Positions 1-8,938 of a stretch of 64,000 nt of DNA are shown here, one piece after another. The stretch lies in NCBI GenBank assembly GCA_052103955.1, contig JBQELO010000014.1, positions 40,976 through 104,975 on the forward strand. The letters are read 5' to 3'. Every line of letters starts with the position of its first letter. Position 1 is the stretch's first letter. Both the position numbers and the translations under genes were made by a program. The notes beneath the pieces were generated by a model, which saw nothing but the letters and a program-made list of their open reading frames with translations, did no database searches and had not been told where the DNA came from. This DNA comes from Paenalcaligenes sp052103955. GTDB lineage: Bacteria > Pseudomonadota > Gammaproteobacteria > Burkholderiales > Burkholderiaceae_B.

Positions 1-2544
1 AACGTTGAGGTCCAGCCAGAGCCAGTTAAAGAGGCGCCGGTTGCAGAGACTCAAAACACCGAACCGACTGCAGAAACAGCAGCCAAGGAAGAGCAGGTAC
101 GGCAACCTGTGTCACCCGCTGTCAGTCAGTCTGAAAAGCAAGAGCCTGAAGTTACATCACAGGTAGAGCAAGAAACGCCTGTGAAGGCAGAACAAACTGA
201 AGAGCTGGATAACGTGGCCGTTAAAAACAAGCCTGTCAAAGACACCCCTACAGCGAAAGCTGACAATCAAACTCGTAGCCCAAGACCGCAAGGTGGAGCT
301 AATGCGCAACGTGGCGGAAACACTTCGCCTGGCGCTAATCGCCATTCTGATCGTCCGCAAGGCGCAGGCCGTCCGCAATCTAGCGGCGCCCCTGCTACTC
401 GCCGACCAGCGCCCCAGGCGGCTGTAGGCGAGGGCGATCGCGATCGTGCTCGCTCGGCAGCAGAAGCTGAGGCAGCTGCAATCAGTGAAATGCTGAACCG
501 TCCTCGCAAAGTATTGCGTGCGGCAGAAAGCCAAGACGCTGCTCGTAAAGCGGGTAAACCGGTTACGAAGAAAGACGTTAAAAACGGTGATAGCGCCAAG
601 AAACCAACGGCTAAACCAGCAGTCAAAGGTGAAACCGGTTGGGTTGGTGATAGCCGCCGTAAGCAGCCTTCTAAAGCTGAAGTGGCTTCTGCCTCTACAG
701 AGCGCGAAGCATGGCACGCTAGCAACCGCGGTGGTAAACGTGGTCGTGGCCGCCAGAACCAAATAGAACAGCAACCACAAGTAGTGGAAGCAATTGTTCG
801 TGAAGTGGCTGTACCTGAAACGATTACTGTTGCTGATCTGGCTCACAAAATGGCTGTTAAAGCCGCTGAAGTGATCAAGCATCTGATGAAGTTGGGTCAA
901 ATGGTCACCATTAACCAAGTGCTGGATCAAGAAACAGCCATGATCTTGGTTGAAGAAATGGGCCATACAGCGATTGCTGCCAAACTGGACGACCCAGAGT
1001 CATTCTTGGAAGATCAGTTCACTGGCGAGATTGAAGAAGGTCCACGTGCTCCTGTTGTTACGGTAATGGGTCACGTTGACCACGGTAAAACATCATTGCT
1101 GGACTACATTCGTCGCACTAAAGTGGCGTCTGGTGAGGCTGGTGGTATTACTCAGCACATCGGTGCTTACAACGTTAAAACCGAACGCGGTAATGTGACG
1201 TTCTTGGATACCCCCGGTCACGAAGCCTTTACGGCCATGCGTGCTCGCGGTACCAAAGCGACTGACGTTGTGATTCTGGTTGTAGCATCGGATGACGGTG
1301 TGATGCCTCAAACACGTGAAGCTATTCACCACGCACGCGCCGCTGGCGTACCGTTGGTTGTAGCGATCACTAAAGTAGATAAACCTGAAGCCAACCCTGA
1401 GCGTGTGAAGCAAGAGTTGTTGGTGGAAGAAGTGGTGCCTGAAGAGTACGGTGGCGATGTGGCTTTCGTACCTGTGTCGGCACGCACTGGTGATGGTATT
1501 GATGAGTTGTTGGAACAAGTGCTGTTGCAAGCAGAAATGCTAGAGCTGAAAGCACCTGTGAACACACCTGCACAAGGTACTGTGATTGAAGCACGCCTGG
1601 ATCGCGGTCGCGGCCCAGTAGCTACCGTGCTGGTTCAAACTGGTACATTGCATCACGGTGATACTGTATTGGTAGGCGCAAGCTTTGGCCGTATTCGTGC
1701 CATGGTGAACGAAACTGGTAAATCCCTGAAAGAAGCAGGCCCATCTATGCCTGTGGAAATTCAAGGTTTGACTGAAGTGCCAGCAGCGGGTGATCAACTG
1801 GTTGCCATGCAAGATGAGCGTAAAGCACGTGAAATTGCTTTGTTCCGTCAAGGTAAGTACCGCGATGTGAAACTGGCTCGTCAGCAAGCGGCTAAATTGG
1901 AATCTCTGTTCGATAACATTGGTGAAGGTGCGCAGACATTGTCTCTGATCATCAAAACTGATGTACAAGGTTCTCAAGAGGCGCTGGTGTCTTCCTTGCT
2001 GAAACTGGCAACGGATGAAGTGAAAGTACAAGTAGTGCACGCTGCAGTGGGTGGTATTTCTGAAAGCGACATCAACTTGGCTATCGCCTCCAACGCTGTA
2101 GTAATTGGATTTAACGTACGTGCTGAACAAAGCGCACGTAAACTGGCCGAATTGAACGGTATTGATATTCGCTACTACAACATCATTTACGATGCGGTAG
2201 ACGAAGTGAAGGCAGCCTTGTCTGGCATGTTGACACCAGAGAAACGCGAAGAAGTTATCGGTATGGTAGAAATTCGCGAGGTGTACCACATTTCCCGTAT
2301 TGGGAGTGTGGCTGGTTGTATGGTTACCGAAGGCATCGTCAAGCGCGATTCTCAGGTACGTCTGCTGCGCAACAACGTGGTGCATTGGGCGGGCCATCTC
2401 GAATCCCTACGACGCTTCAAGGACGATGTCCGCGAAGTACGCCAAGGCTTCGATTGTGGTGTCACCTTACGTGGTAATAATGATATTCAAGTGGGCGACC
2501 AACTAGAGATCTTCGAGATCAAGGAAATCGCTCGGTCACTGTAA
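1..2544 (+). CDS. infB: Translation initiation factor IF-2 (5' end outside window)
   Basis: IF-2 is the GTPase that places initiator fMet-tRNA on the 30S subunit and promotes 50S joining. The reading frame is open from base 1 with no start codon, so the gene is cut by the window edge; the GTG at 109 is an internal Val. The visible order is a long charged, Ala/Pro/Arg-rich linker, an IF2-N type helical segment near bases 815-970, then the G domain with GHVDHGKT near base 1066, DTPGH and the ITKVDKP specificity loop, followed by beta-barrel and C-terminal domains ending in a normal stop at 2542-2544. rbfA follows after 3 bases. The position ahead of rbfA, truB and typA is usual in Burkholderiales. 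Confidence 0.98.
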   Translation, partial: NVEVQPEPVKEAPVAETQNTEPTAETAAKEEQVRQPVSPAVSQSEKQEPEVTSQVEQETPVKAEQTEELDNVAVKNKPVKDTPTAKADNQTRSPRPQGGANAQRGGNTSPGANRHSDRPQGAGRPQSSGAPATRRPAPQAAVGEGDRDRARSAAEAEAAAISEMLNRPRKVLRAAESQDAARKAGKPVTKKDVKNGDSAKKPTAKPAVKGETGWVGDSRRKQPSKAEVASASTEREAWHASNRGGKRGRGRQNQIEQQPQVVEAIVREVAVPETITVADLAHKMAVKAAEVIKHLMKLGQMVTINQVLDQETAMILVEEMGHTAIAAKLDDPESFLEDQFTGEIEEGPRAPVVTVMGHVDHGKTSLLDYIRRTKVASGEAGGITQHIGAYNVKTERGNVTFLDTPGHEAFTAMRARGTKATDVVILVVASDDGVMPQTREAIHHARAAGVPLVVAITKVDKPEANPERVKQELLVEEVVPEEYGGDVAFVPVSARTGDGIDELLEQVLLQAEMLELKAPVNTPAQGTVIEARLDRGRGPVATVLVQTGTLHHGDTVLVGASFGRIRAMVNETGKSLKEAGPSMPVEIQGLTEVPAAGDQLVAMQDERKAREIALFRQGKYRDVKLARQQAAKLESLFDNIGEGAQTLSLIIKTDVQGSQEALVSSLLKLATDEVKVQVVHAAVGGISESDINLAIASNAVVIGFNVRAEQSARKLAELNGIDIRYYNIIYDAVDEVKAALSGMLTPEKREEVIGMVEIREVYHISRIGSVAGCMVTEGIVKRDSQVRLLRNNVVHWAGHLESLRRFKDDVREVRQGFDCGVTLRGNNDIQVGDQLEIFEIKEIARSL

Positions 2545-2547
2545 TTC

Positions 2548-2958
2548 ATGGCAAGACATAAAAACAAAGCTGGCGGCGGACGTAATGTCCGCCTTGCCGA
2601 CCAAATTCAAAAAGATTTGGCGGTGCTCATTCAGCGAGAGATAGATATGTCTCGAGCTGGCTTAATCACGCTGACAGAAGTTGAACTGTCAGCGGATTAC
2701 GCACACGCTAAAGTGTATTTTACGGTCTTCGGCGCTGAGCCTCAGACGGCAACTGAAGTACTGAATGCCAAGGCTGGTTGGTTGCACTCGCAACTGTACC
2801 GCTTGCTGCATATCCATACTGTTCCTACTCTGCGTTTCTTCTACGATGATCACGTGGTGCGTGGCATGGCCATGTCCAAGCTGATCGACGAGGCAAACCG
2901 TTCTTCTTTCAGTACAGCTACTGACGCTGTTCCTGACGATCCTGACGACCAAGCCTGA
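2548..2958 (+). CDS. rbfA: 30S ribosome-binding factor A
   Basis: RbfA is a single KH-domain protein that binds the 5' helix of 16S rRNA and helps late 30S maturation and cold adaptation. At 136 aa it has the family length. A basic N-terminus (residues 1-20) is followed by the typical segment around residues 22-100, including the VRIADQIQKDL-like start of the fold (here VRLADQIQKDLAVLIQ) and the HxxPxLRF-like strand TVPTLRFFYDD. The C-terminal tail is acidic. It begins 3 bases after infB, so translational coupling is likely, and it is separated from truB by 35 bases. Confidence 0.96.
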   Translation: MARHKNKAGGGRNVRLADQIQKDLAVLIQREIDMSRAGLITLTEVELSADYAHAKVYFTVFGAEPQTATEVLNAKAGWLHSQLYRLLHIHTVPTLRFFYDDHVVRGMAMSKLIDEANRSSFSTATDAVPDDPDDQA

Positions 2959-2993
2959 GTCGGCGCGTCGTTTTTTAGCGGAAAATAAATACG

Positions 2994-3752
2994 ATGGCGA
3001 GGCGACAACGCGGACGTGTGCTCGATGGTGTGCTGTTGCTGGACAAAGGTGAAGGTCTGTCCAGTAACCACGCATTGCAACGCGCCCGACGAGCGATGGA
3101 TGCTCGTAAAGCAGGTCATACTGGTACCTTGGATCCTTTTGCTACAGGGTTGTTGGTGTGCTGCTTTGGTAAAGCAACTAAAATCTCTGGATTGCTTTTG
3201 GATGCAGATAAGGCATACGAAGCAGAGCTCACCTTTGGTGCAGAAACCGATTCGGGTGACTTAACTGGTACGGTGGTTGCGACGGCTGAGCTGCCCGAGA
3301 ACGGTGCAGATGTAGAAGCAGTAAAACAAGTATTACAAGAATTCTTAGGTGAAATTCAACAAATTCCACCTATGTACTCGGCCTTAAAGCGTGATGGTAA
3401 GCCGCTGTATGAATATGCACGGCAAGGCATAGAACTGGAAAGACCACCTCGCACAATCACGATTCATAGTATTGAATTGTTATCGTGTGAAGGGAACACT
3501 GCGCGTATAGCAGTGGAGTGCAGCAAAGGCACGTATATCCGAACTTTGGCACAAGATATTGGTCAACGTTTAGGTTATAGGGCTCACCTGACGGCGTTGC
3601 GTCGTACGGCTGTGGGACCCTTTTTATTGGAAAAGGCGGTAACGCTGGACACAATACAGGATTCTGAGGAACCTGAATCCCTTTTAATCGGGCTGGCTGA
3701 TTTACCCGAAACGCTACGCCCAGCTAACCTTAACCTTAAGGAAACATTATGA
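2994..3752 (+). CDS. truB: tRNA pseudouridine(55) synthase
   Basis: TruB converts U55 of the T-loop of most tRNAs to pseudouridine. The catalytic Asp is visible as D47 in GHTGTLDPFATG, and the KDGKPLYEYAR-like motif (KRDGKPLYEYARQG) and the GTYIRTLAQDIG motif of the family follow in order. At 252 aa it is shorter than the 314-aa E. coli protein, so the C-terminal extension is reduced; this length is common in the order as far as I know. The stop TGA overlaps the typA ATG (ATGA), which implies translational coupling with the GTPase downstream. Confidence 0.96.
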   Translation: MARRQRGRVLDGVLLLDKGEGLSSNHALQRARRAMDARKAGHTGTLDPFATGLLVCCFGKATKISGLLLDADKAYEAELTFGAETDSGDLTGTVVATAELPENGADVEAVKQVLQEFLGEIQQIPPMYSALKRDGKPLYEYARQGIELERPPRTITIHSIELLSCEGNTARIAVECSKGTYIRTLAQDIGQRLGYRAHLTALRRTAVGPFLLEKAVTLDTIQDSEEPESLLIGLADLPETLRPANLNLKETL

Positions 3753-5569
3753 GTCGCGCATTGCGCAATGTGGCTATTATTGCTCACGTAGACCACGGGA
3801 AAACTACCCTGGTTGATCAGCTTCTGAAACAGTCTGGCACGTTTCGTGCGAATGAACATGTTAGCGATCGCGTTATGGACTCTGGCGATATCGAGAAAGA
3901 ACGCGGTATCACTATCTTGGCCAAAAACTGCGCGGCAGAGTTTGAGGGTACACACATCAACATTATTGATACCCCCGGACACGCTGACTTCGGTGGTGAG
4001 GTAGAGCGTGTACTGTCGATGGTTGACGGAGTGTTGTTGCTGGTGGATGCAGTGGAAGGCCCTATGCCTCAAACTCGCTTCGTTACCCGCAAAGCTTTGG
4101 AACTGGGTCTGAAACCCATCGTTGTGGTGAACAAAGTTGACCGCCCAGGTGCTAGACCAGATTTCGCTGTAAACGAAACATTCGATTTGTTCGACAAATT
4201 GGGTGCAACAGAAGAGCAGTTGGACTTCCCAATTGTTTACGCATCAGGTCTGTCCGGCTATGCTGGTTTGACTGATGATGTGCGTTCCGGTGATCTTCGC
4301 CCACTGTTTCAAGCTATCTTGGATAACGTGCCTCAACGTGACGATGATCCAAATGGGCCATTGCAGTTGCAAATCTGTTCATTAGACTACAGCAGCTACG
4401 TAGGTAAAATCGGTGTAGGCCGTGTAAACCGTGGTCGTGTGCGTGCTGGTCAAGAAGTGGTTCTGAAATTTGGTCCTGAAGGCGAGTCTATCAAAGGCCG
4501 TATCAACCAAGTGCAAACCTTTAAGGGTGTGAACCGTCAACAAGTTGAAGAAGCTCAAGCGGGTGACATCGTACTGATCAACGGTATTGATGAAATCGGT
4601 ATTGGCTGCACACTGATGGATCCTGCTCATCCTGAAGCTCTGCCCTTGCTGCGCATTGACGAGCCTACACTGAGCATGAACTTCATCGTGAACTCCTCGC
4701 CATTGGCAGGCCGTGAAGGTAAATTCGTGACCAGCCGTCAGATTCGTGACCGCTTGGATCTAGAGTTGAAATCCAACGTGGCGTTGCGTGTGAACGAGAC
4801 CGGTGATGACACCGCCTTTGAGGTGTGTGGCCGTGGTGAGTTGCACTTGACCATCTTGTTGGAAAACATGCGTCGCGAAGGCTACGAGTTGGCGGTATCC
4901 CGTCCACGCGTGCTGATCAAAGAAGAAAACGGCGTGAAGATGGAGCCATACGAGCACCTGACAGTGGACGTGGAAGACGGTCACCAAGGTGGTGTGATGG
5001 AAGAGTTGGGTCGCCGTCGTGGTGACTTGCAAGACATGATCCCTGATGGTCGTGGTCGCACCCGCTTGGAATACCGTATTCCTGCGCGTGGTCTGATCGG
5101 CTTCCAAGGCGATTTCATGACACTGACACGTGGTACGGGCTTGATGAGTCACATTTTTGACTCCTACCAGCCTATGCGTGAAGGCTCTGTTGGTGAGCGT
5201 CGTAACGGCGTGCTGATCAGCCAAGATGACGGTGAAGCAGTTGCGTACGCACTGTGGAAACTGCAAGAGCGCGGCAAAATGTTCGTTTCGCCTAACGATC
5301 CAGTTTACGAAGGTATGATCATCGGTATTCACAGCCGTGACAACGACCTGATCGTGAACCCAATTCGCGAGAAGAAACTGACTAACGTTCGTGCTTCCGG
5401 TAAAGATGAGCATATCGACTTGGTTACTCCTATCCGTATGTCCTTGGAATACGCGGTAGACTTTATCGATGACGATGAGTTGGTAGAAGTTACACCTAAG
5501 TCCATCCGTCTGCGTAAGCGTCACCTGAAAGAGCATGAGCGTCGTAAGTTTGCTCGTGAAGAAGCATAA
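3749..5569 (+). CDS. typA: Ribosome-associated GTPase TypA/BipA
   Basis: TypA/BipA is an EF-G-like translational GTPase that binds 70S ribosomes and assists 50S assembly at low temperature or under stress. The protein is 606 aa, the usual length. G1 is AHVDHGKT (residues 12-19), followed by the switch I region with RGITI, DTPGHADF and NKVDRPGA. Domain II, an EF-G-III/V-like section (RGRTRLEYRIPARGLIGFQ) and the BipA-specific C-terminal domain with the KKLTNVRASG segment follow. It overlaps truB by 4 bases and ends the infB-rbfA-truB-typA unit, which is closed by a hairpin terminator 37 bases downstream. Confidence 0.98.
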   Translation: MSRALRNVAIIAHVDHGKTTLVDQLLKQSGTFRANEHVSDRVMDSGDIEKERGITILAKNCAAEFEGTHINIIDTPGHADFGGEVERVLSMVDGVLLLVDAVEGPMPQTRFVTRKALELGLKPIVVVNKVDRPGARPDFAVNETFDLFDKLGATEEQLDFPIVYASGLSGYAGLTDDVRSGDLRPLFQAILDNVPQRDDDPNGPLQLQICSLDYSSYVGKIGVGRVNRGRVRAGQEVVLKFGPEGESIKGRINQVQTFKGVNRQQVEEAQAGDIVLINGIDEIGIGCTLMDPAHPEALPLLRIDEPTLSMNFIVNSSPLAGREGKFVTSRQIRDRLDLELKSNVALRVNETGDDTAFEVCGRGELHLTILLENMRREGYELAVSRPRVLIKEENGVKMEPYEHLTVDVEDGHQGGVMEELGRRRGDLQDMIPDGRGRTRLEYRIPARGLIGFQGDFMTLTRGTGLMSHIFDSYQPMREGSVGERRNGVLISQDDGEAVAYALWKLQERGKMFVSPNDPVYEGMIIGIHSRDNDLIVNPIREKKLTNVRASGKDEHIDLVTPIRMSLEYAVDFIDDDELVEVTPKSIRLRKRHLKEHERRKFAREEA

Positions 5570-5605
5570 TCAGGTAAGCGGTATTTAGCTGGCAACAGCT
5601 ACAAG

Positions 5606-5641
5606 AAGCCCATAAGTCCTTTTGGATTTGTGGGCTTTTTG
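5606..5641 (+). terminator. Rho-independent terminator after typA
   Basis: An inverted repeat AAGCCCA...TGGGCTT with additional inner pairs (TCC/GGA) is followed by TTTTT. It lies 37 bases past the typA stop. Confidence 0.8.
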
Positions 5642-5690
5642 CATTGCATGCATCGCCTATACCGAGGTCAATAGAAACCAGCAGCTGAAA

Positions 5691-5717
5691 TAAAAACACC
5701 CTCTCAAGGAGGGTGTT
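5691..5717 (-). terminator. Rho-independent terminator after hisP
   Basis: The perfect stem AACACCCTC/GAGGGTGTT has a 5-base loop. Read on the minus strand it is followed by a T-run (TTTTTA), so it closes the amino-acid ABC operon, whose last stop is at 5756. The two terminators at 5606 and 5691 insulate the convergent units. Confidence 0.85.
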
Positions 5718-5755
5718 CAGTTTTCTAGTGAAGCGTAGCAATCTTTACACGCTAC

Positions 5756-6523
5756 TTACTTCAAATTTCCAGTCAGGAATTGCTGTAGTCTTTCGCTTTT
5801 TGGGGTATCTAATACCGCAGAAGGGCTACCACATTCTTCTACTACGCCTTGGTGCAAGAACACAATGTTATTGCTCACTTGGCGTGCAAAACCGATCTCG
5901 TGTGTCACGATCAACATGGTGCGACCTTCCTCGGCCAACTGTTGCATCACTTTCAACACCTCACCTACCAGCTCTGGGTCCAGTGCTGACGTAGGTTCGT
6001 CAAACAGCATGACTTCGGGTTCCATCGCCAACGCACGGGCAATCGCAACGCGCTGTTGCTGGCCGCCAGATAAGTGGGCAGGGTATTGCGTTTCAATGCT
6101 GGTAGGCAGGCCTACTTTATTCAAGTAGTGGCGTGCACGCTCCATGGCTTCTTTCTTAGACACTTTCAATACATGGGTAGGTGCTTCCATGACGTTTTGT
6201 AGTACGTTCATGTGGCCCCATAGATTGAAGTGTTGGAACACCATGGTCAAACGTGTACGCATATCACGCAGCATTTTTAAGTCAGACACACGTGTAGTGC
6301 CATTGTCTTTAGTGACGGCGTGTATGACTTGATCGTTCAGCTGTACGCTACCTTGGTCTGGAATTTCCAGAAAGTTGATGCAGCGTAAAAAGGTACTTTT
6401 ACCCGAACCACTGGAGCCGATAATACACGTGACATCGCCTGCATTAGCATCCAGAGAGACACCTTTTAGCACTTGGTTCTGCCCATAGGCTTTGTGAATG
6501 TTTTTAACTTGCAGTTTTTGCAT
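5756..6523 (-). CDS. hisP: Basic amino-acid ABC transporter ATP-binding protein (HisP/AotP type)
   Basis: This is the ATPase that drives the polar amino-acid importer encoded with it; it works as a dimer on the cytoplasmic face of the HisQM pore. Walker A GSSGSGKST is at residues 36-44, with the signature LSGGQQQRVAIARAL, Walker B VMLFDEPTSALDPE and the H-loop VTHEIGFA. The 255-aa length and segments such as VFQHFNLWGHM and PTHVLKVSKKEA match the HisP/AotP subgroup (His/Lys/Arg or Arg/ornithine) rather than GlnQ. It starts 2 bases after hisM ends and is the last gene of a four-gene minus-strand operon. The exact amino acid transported cannot be read from sequence. Confidence 0.93.
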   Translation of the reverse strand: MQKLQVKNIHKAYGQNQVLKGVSLDANAGDVTCIIGSSGSGKSTFLRCINFLEIPDQGSVQLNDQVIHAVTKDNGTTRVSDLKMLRDMRTRLTMVFQHFNLWGHMNVLQNVMEAPTHVLKVSKKEAMERARHYLNKVGLPTSIETQYPAHLSGGQQQRVAIARALAMEPEVMLFDEPTSALDPELVGEVLKVMQQLAEEGRTMLIVTHEIGFARQVSNNIVFLHQGVVEECGSPSAVLDTPKSERLQQFLTGNLK

Positions 6524-6525
6524 GA

Positions 6526-7239
6526 CTAAGGCTTCAGGGGTTGCAGAGACAAAAGTGTACGTTTTTCAATGATGCGGAATCCACCTACCAGTACGACGGT
6601 AATGGCTAAATATAGCAAAGCAGCCAAACCGTAAGAGGCAAAGGTTTCGTAGGTGGCCGAGTTGGCGTCCCTAGCAATCTTTAAAATATCCGGCACAGTG
6701 GCAGTAAAGGCCAGTGATGTGGCGTGCAACATCAAGATGACTTCGTTACTGTAGGCAGGCAATGCACGGCGTAGAGCCGATGGCAAGATCACGCGTCGGT
6801 ACATGGTAGGACGTGTCATGCCATAGGCGCGCGCGGCGTCTATTTCGCCGGCAGGCGTGGTTCGAATGGCACCCGCAAAAATTTCTGTGGTGTAGGCCAC
6901 GTTGTTCAGGACCAAGGCTAACACCATACAGTTAAAGCCGCTTTGGAAAAAAGCCGCTAGGTTAGGTGTTTCTTTGATGAAGTCCAACCCATATAGGCCA
7001 CCGTAAATGAACAGAATCTGTACATATAACGGTGTGCCTCTAAACACATAGGAGAACAGCCAGATGGGTTTGGAAATGTACCAGCGGGCAGAGTTACGTC
7101 CTATAGCCGTAAAAATCGACAGGAAAAAGCCAAAGAATAACGATAGCACTAGCAACCATAAGGTGACGGCTAAACCAGACCATTGCCCGTGATTGCTATA
7201 TAGGTAGGCACGCCAGAACTCTTCAATCACCGTTACCAT
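6526..7239 (-). CDS. hisM: Amino-acid ABC transporter permease (HisM type)
   Basis: This is one of two membrane subunits of the importer. The 237-aa protein has about five hydrophobic segments and the EAA-type loop that contacts the ATPase, seen as EIDAARAYGMTRPTMYRRVILPSALR. The segment RGTPLYVQILFIYGGLYG is typical of HisM/ArtM/GlnP permeases. It overlaps the end of hisQ by 7 bases (7233-7239) and is followed after 2 bases by hisP, so the three genes are tightly coupled. Confidence 0.92.
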   Translation of the reverse strand: MVTVIEEFWRAYLYSNHGQWSGLAVTLWLLVLSLFFGFFLSIFTAIGRNSARWYISKPIWLFSYVFRGTPLYVQILFIYGGLYGLDFIKETPNLAAFFQSGFNCMVLALVLNNVAYTTEIFAGAIRTTPAGEIDAARAYGMTRPTMYRRVILPSALRRALPAYSNEVILMLHATSLAFTATVPDILKIARDANSATYETFASYGLAALLYLAITVVLVGGFRIIEKRTLLSLQPLKP

Positions 7240-7928
7240 AGCTCTGCCTTTTTAATGCCTACAGAGTAGCGGCGGTTCAGAAAATAAAACACACTATTAG
7301 ATAACGTGGTGAGTGCTAGGTAAATCAGCCCCGTGATGGAGATGAATAAGAACATATGGAAGGTCACGTTCCCTGCGTTCTGGGCAACTTTGACCAAATC
7401 GTTCAAACCAATTAGGGATACCAAGGCCGTGGCTTTAAGTAATACTAGCCAATTATTTTCTAGGCCAGGTAGTGCATGGCGCATCATTTGTGGAAAAAGA
7501 ACGCGGCTGAATACTTGCCAGCGCGACATGCCGTAGGCAATGCCCGCTTCGAGTTGGCCACGAGGCACAGCCATAAAAGCGCCTCTGAAGGTCTCGGTAA
7601 AATACGCACCATAGATGAAGCCTAGCGTGGCTACACCCGCACTGAAGGGCTCTATATCAATGTAGGGTAAGGATAAGGCGTCTGTCAGATCGTTCAGGTA
7701 AAGCTGCAAGCTGAAGAAAATCAGCAGCAACAGCACTAGATCAGGAATGCCGCGTATGACGGTGGTATAGACCGCTGCGCTAAAACGCAAAAGGCGGCTA
7801 GGTGCAAATAACTTGCAACTTGCCGCGCAAAGTCCAAGCACAAGAGAAACCGCCAAAGACAGAACGGCTAATTGGATGGTTTCCAGTGTGCCGGCCAGCA
7901 ACTGGGGACCATAGCCCATCAGGTACAT
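7233..7928 (-). CDS. hisQ: Amino-acid ABC transporter permease (HisQ type)
   Basis: This is the partner permease of HisM. The 231-aa protein has an N-terminal membrane segment, the conserved RGIPDLVLLLLIFF stretch and the EAA loop LEAGIAYGMSRWQVFSRVLFPQMMRHALPG (positions not consecutive in function but contiguous here). The start at 7928 could shift three codons to the second ATG (MYLM). A 64-base gap with a strong hairpin separates it from the binding-protein gene, while it overlaps hisM. Confidence 0.92.
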   Translation of the reverse strand: MYLMGYGPQLLAGTLETIQLAVLSLAVSLVLGLCAASCKLFAPSRLLRFSAAVYTTVIRGIPDLVLLLLIFFSLQLYLNDLTDALSLPYIDIEPFSAGVATLGFIYGAYFTETFRGAFMAVPRGQLEAGIAYGMSRWQVFSRVLFPQMMRHALPGLENNWLVLLKATALVSLIGLNDLVKVAQNAGNVTFHMFLFISITGLIYLALTTLSNSVFYFLNRRYSVGIKKAELW

Positions 7929-7945
7929 AAAAAAGATCGCACTAG

Positions 7946-7973
7946 GTACGAAGCAATAAGGCTTGCTTCGTAC
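7946..7973 (-). other. Intra-operon mRNA hairpin between binding-protein and permease genes
   Basis: The perfect 11-bp inverted repeat GTACGAAGCAA/TTGCTTCGTAC has a 6-base loop and sits between the binding-protein stop and hisQ. It has no adjacent T-run on the minus strand, so it looks more like a stabilising or partial-termination hairpin than a full terminator. In related operons such elements allow more binding protein than permease to be made; that role here is inference. Confidence 0.6.
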
Positions 7974-7992
7974 GGGTTAAGAAAGAATAGGG

Positions 7993-8793
7993 TTAAGGCT
8001 GTGTGCTAGGTAGCTCAACGTTACCGGGCTCAAAGTACTTAGCAGTAATGGCAGCAAGTGTACCATCAGCTTGCATGTCCAGGATGGCCTGATCTACTGC
8101 GTCTTTAAGCGTTTTATTGCCTTTTCGTACCCCAATAGCGATAGGTTCGTTAAGAATAGCGCTGTCTTTAACGGTATCGCCCATCAAGGTGAAATTAGCA
8201 CCTTCTGGTTTGGTCAAGAAACCTTGAACGGCGTTAGGAGCTTCTTGGAAAGAGGCATCAATACGCCCAGAGGCCAAATCTATATAGGCGTTGGTGTAGC
8301 TAGGGTAAGCAATCACTTCTACACCATTAGGGGCCCACTCTTTACGGGCATGCGCTTCCATGGTGGTGCCTTGTTGCACACCAATACGCAGACCTTTCAG
8401 CGAATCAGCAGTAGGTTCTAGTGTTTTGTCTTTATTGGCAACCAGACGAGAGGCAACGACATACAGTGGGGCGCTGAAGTCTATGACTTTGCGACGCGCA
8501 TCAGTGGCTGTCATGGTGGAGTGTGCCAAATCAAATTTGCGCGCTTGCAAGCCGGGGATCAAACTGTCGAAAGATTGGTCAACCCATACACATTCCGCTT
8601 GCAGGCGTTTACAGATTTCGTTACCGATTTCTATGTTGTAGCCAACAATTTCACCTGATGGATTCAGGTATTCAAAGGGAGGGTAGCCTGCCTCGGTGGC
8701 GATACGGATTTCGGTAAAATCCTGGGCTGCTGCGGTAGCAGTAGCAGCGCTAAAAATAGCCAGAGTCAGAAAGCGCAGCAAATTCTTTTTCAA
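7993..8793 (-). CDS. Periplasmic amino-acid-binding protein (HisJ/ArgT/LAO type)
   Basis: This is the substrate receptor for HisQMP in the periplasm. I place the start at the TTG at 8793 because AAGGAG lies 6 bases upstream and this gives an ordinary signal peptide (M-KKNLLRFLTLAIFSAATATAAA, cleavage near residue 22-23). The upstream in-frame ATG at 8850 would add 19 residues ahead of it without a good ribosome-binding site. The mature 266-aa precursor shows SBP_bac_3 features: EAGYPPFEY, GYNIEIGNEICKRL, DSLIPGLQARKFDL and the C-terminal MQADGTLAAITAKYFEP. Polar residues fit a basic amino-acid ligand, but histidine, arginine and lysine cannot be told apart here. Confidence 0.92.
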   Translation of the reverse strand: MKKNLLRFLTLAIFSAATATAAAQDFTEIRIATEAGYPPFEYLNPSGEIVGYNIEIGNEICKRLQAECVWVDQSFDSLIPGLQARKFDLAHSTMTATDARRKVIDFSAPLYVVASRLVANKDKTLEPTADSLKGLRIGVQQGTTMEAHARKEWAPNGVEVIAYPSYTNAYIDLASGRIDASFQEAPNAVQGFLTKPEGANFTLMGDTVKDSAILNEPIAIGVRKGNKTLKDAVDQAILDMQADGTLAAITAKYFEPGNVELPSTQP

Positions 8794-8799
8794 GATGCT

Positions 8800-8805
8800 C
8801 TCCTT
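8800..8805 (-). promoter_or_regulatory. Shine-Dalgarno AAGGAG fixing a TTG start
   Basis: Read on the minus strand, AAGGAG precedes TTG at 8793-8791 with a 6-base spacer. This is the basis for choosing the TTG start of the binding-protein gene. Confidence 0.7.
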
Positions 8806-8938
8806 GTGGGAATAAGCAGTAATAAGTCGGTAGGGTGTAGCAGAAATCATAGCGGTAGGGCTATGTCTGCCTACACGTATAAACCCTGTATCTTACAAGA
8901 GGTGAGGGTTACGGTTGGCAGAAAATTAGTGCAAAAGC

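Noticed and set aside
1540..2397. 285-codon open frame on the minus strand within infB
   Set aside because: It lies wholly antisense to conserved IF-2 coding sequence, has His/Phe/Thr-rich composition typical of a shadow frame and matches no family.
4760..5536. 258-codon open frame on the minus strand within typA
   Set aside because: It is antisense to the conserved TypA C-terminal half and reads as non-protein-like sequence.
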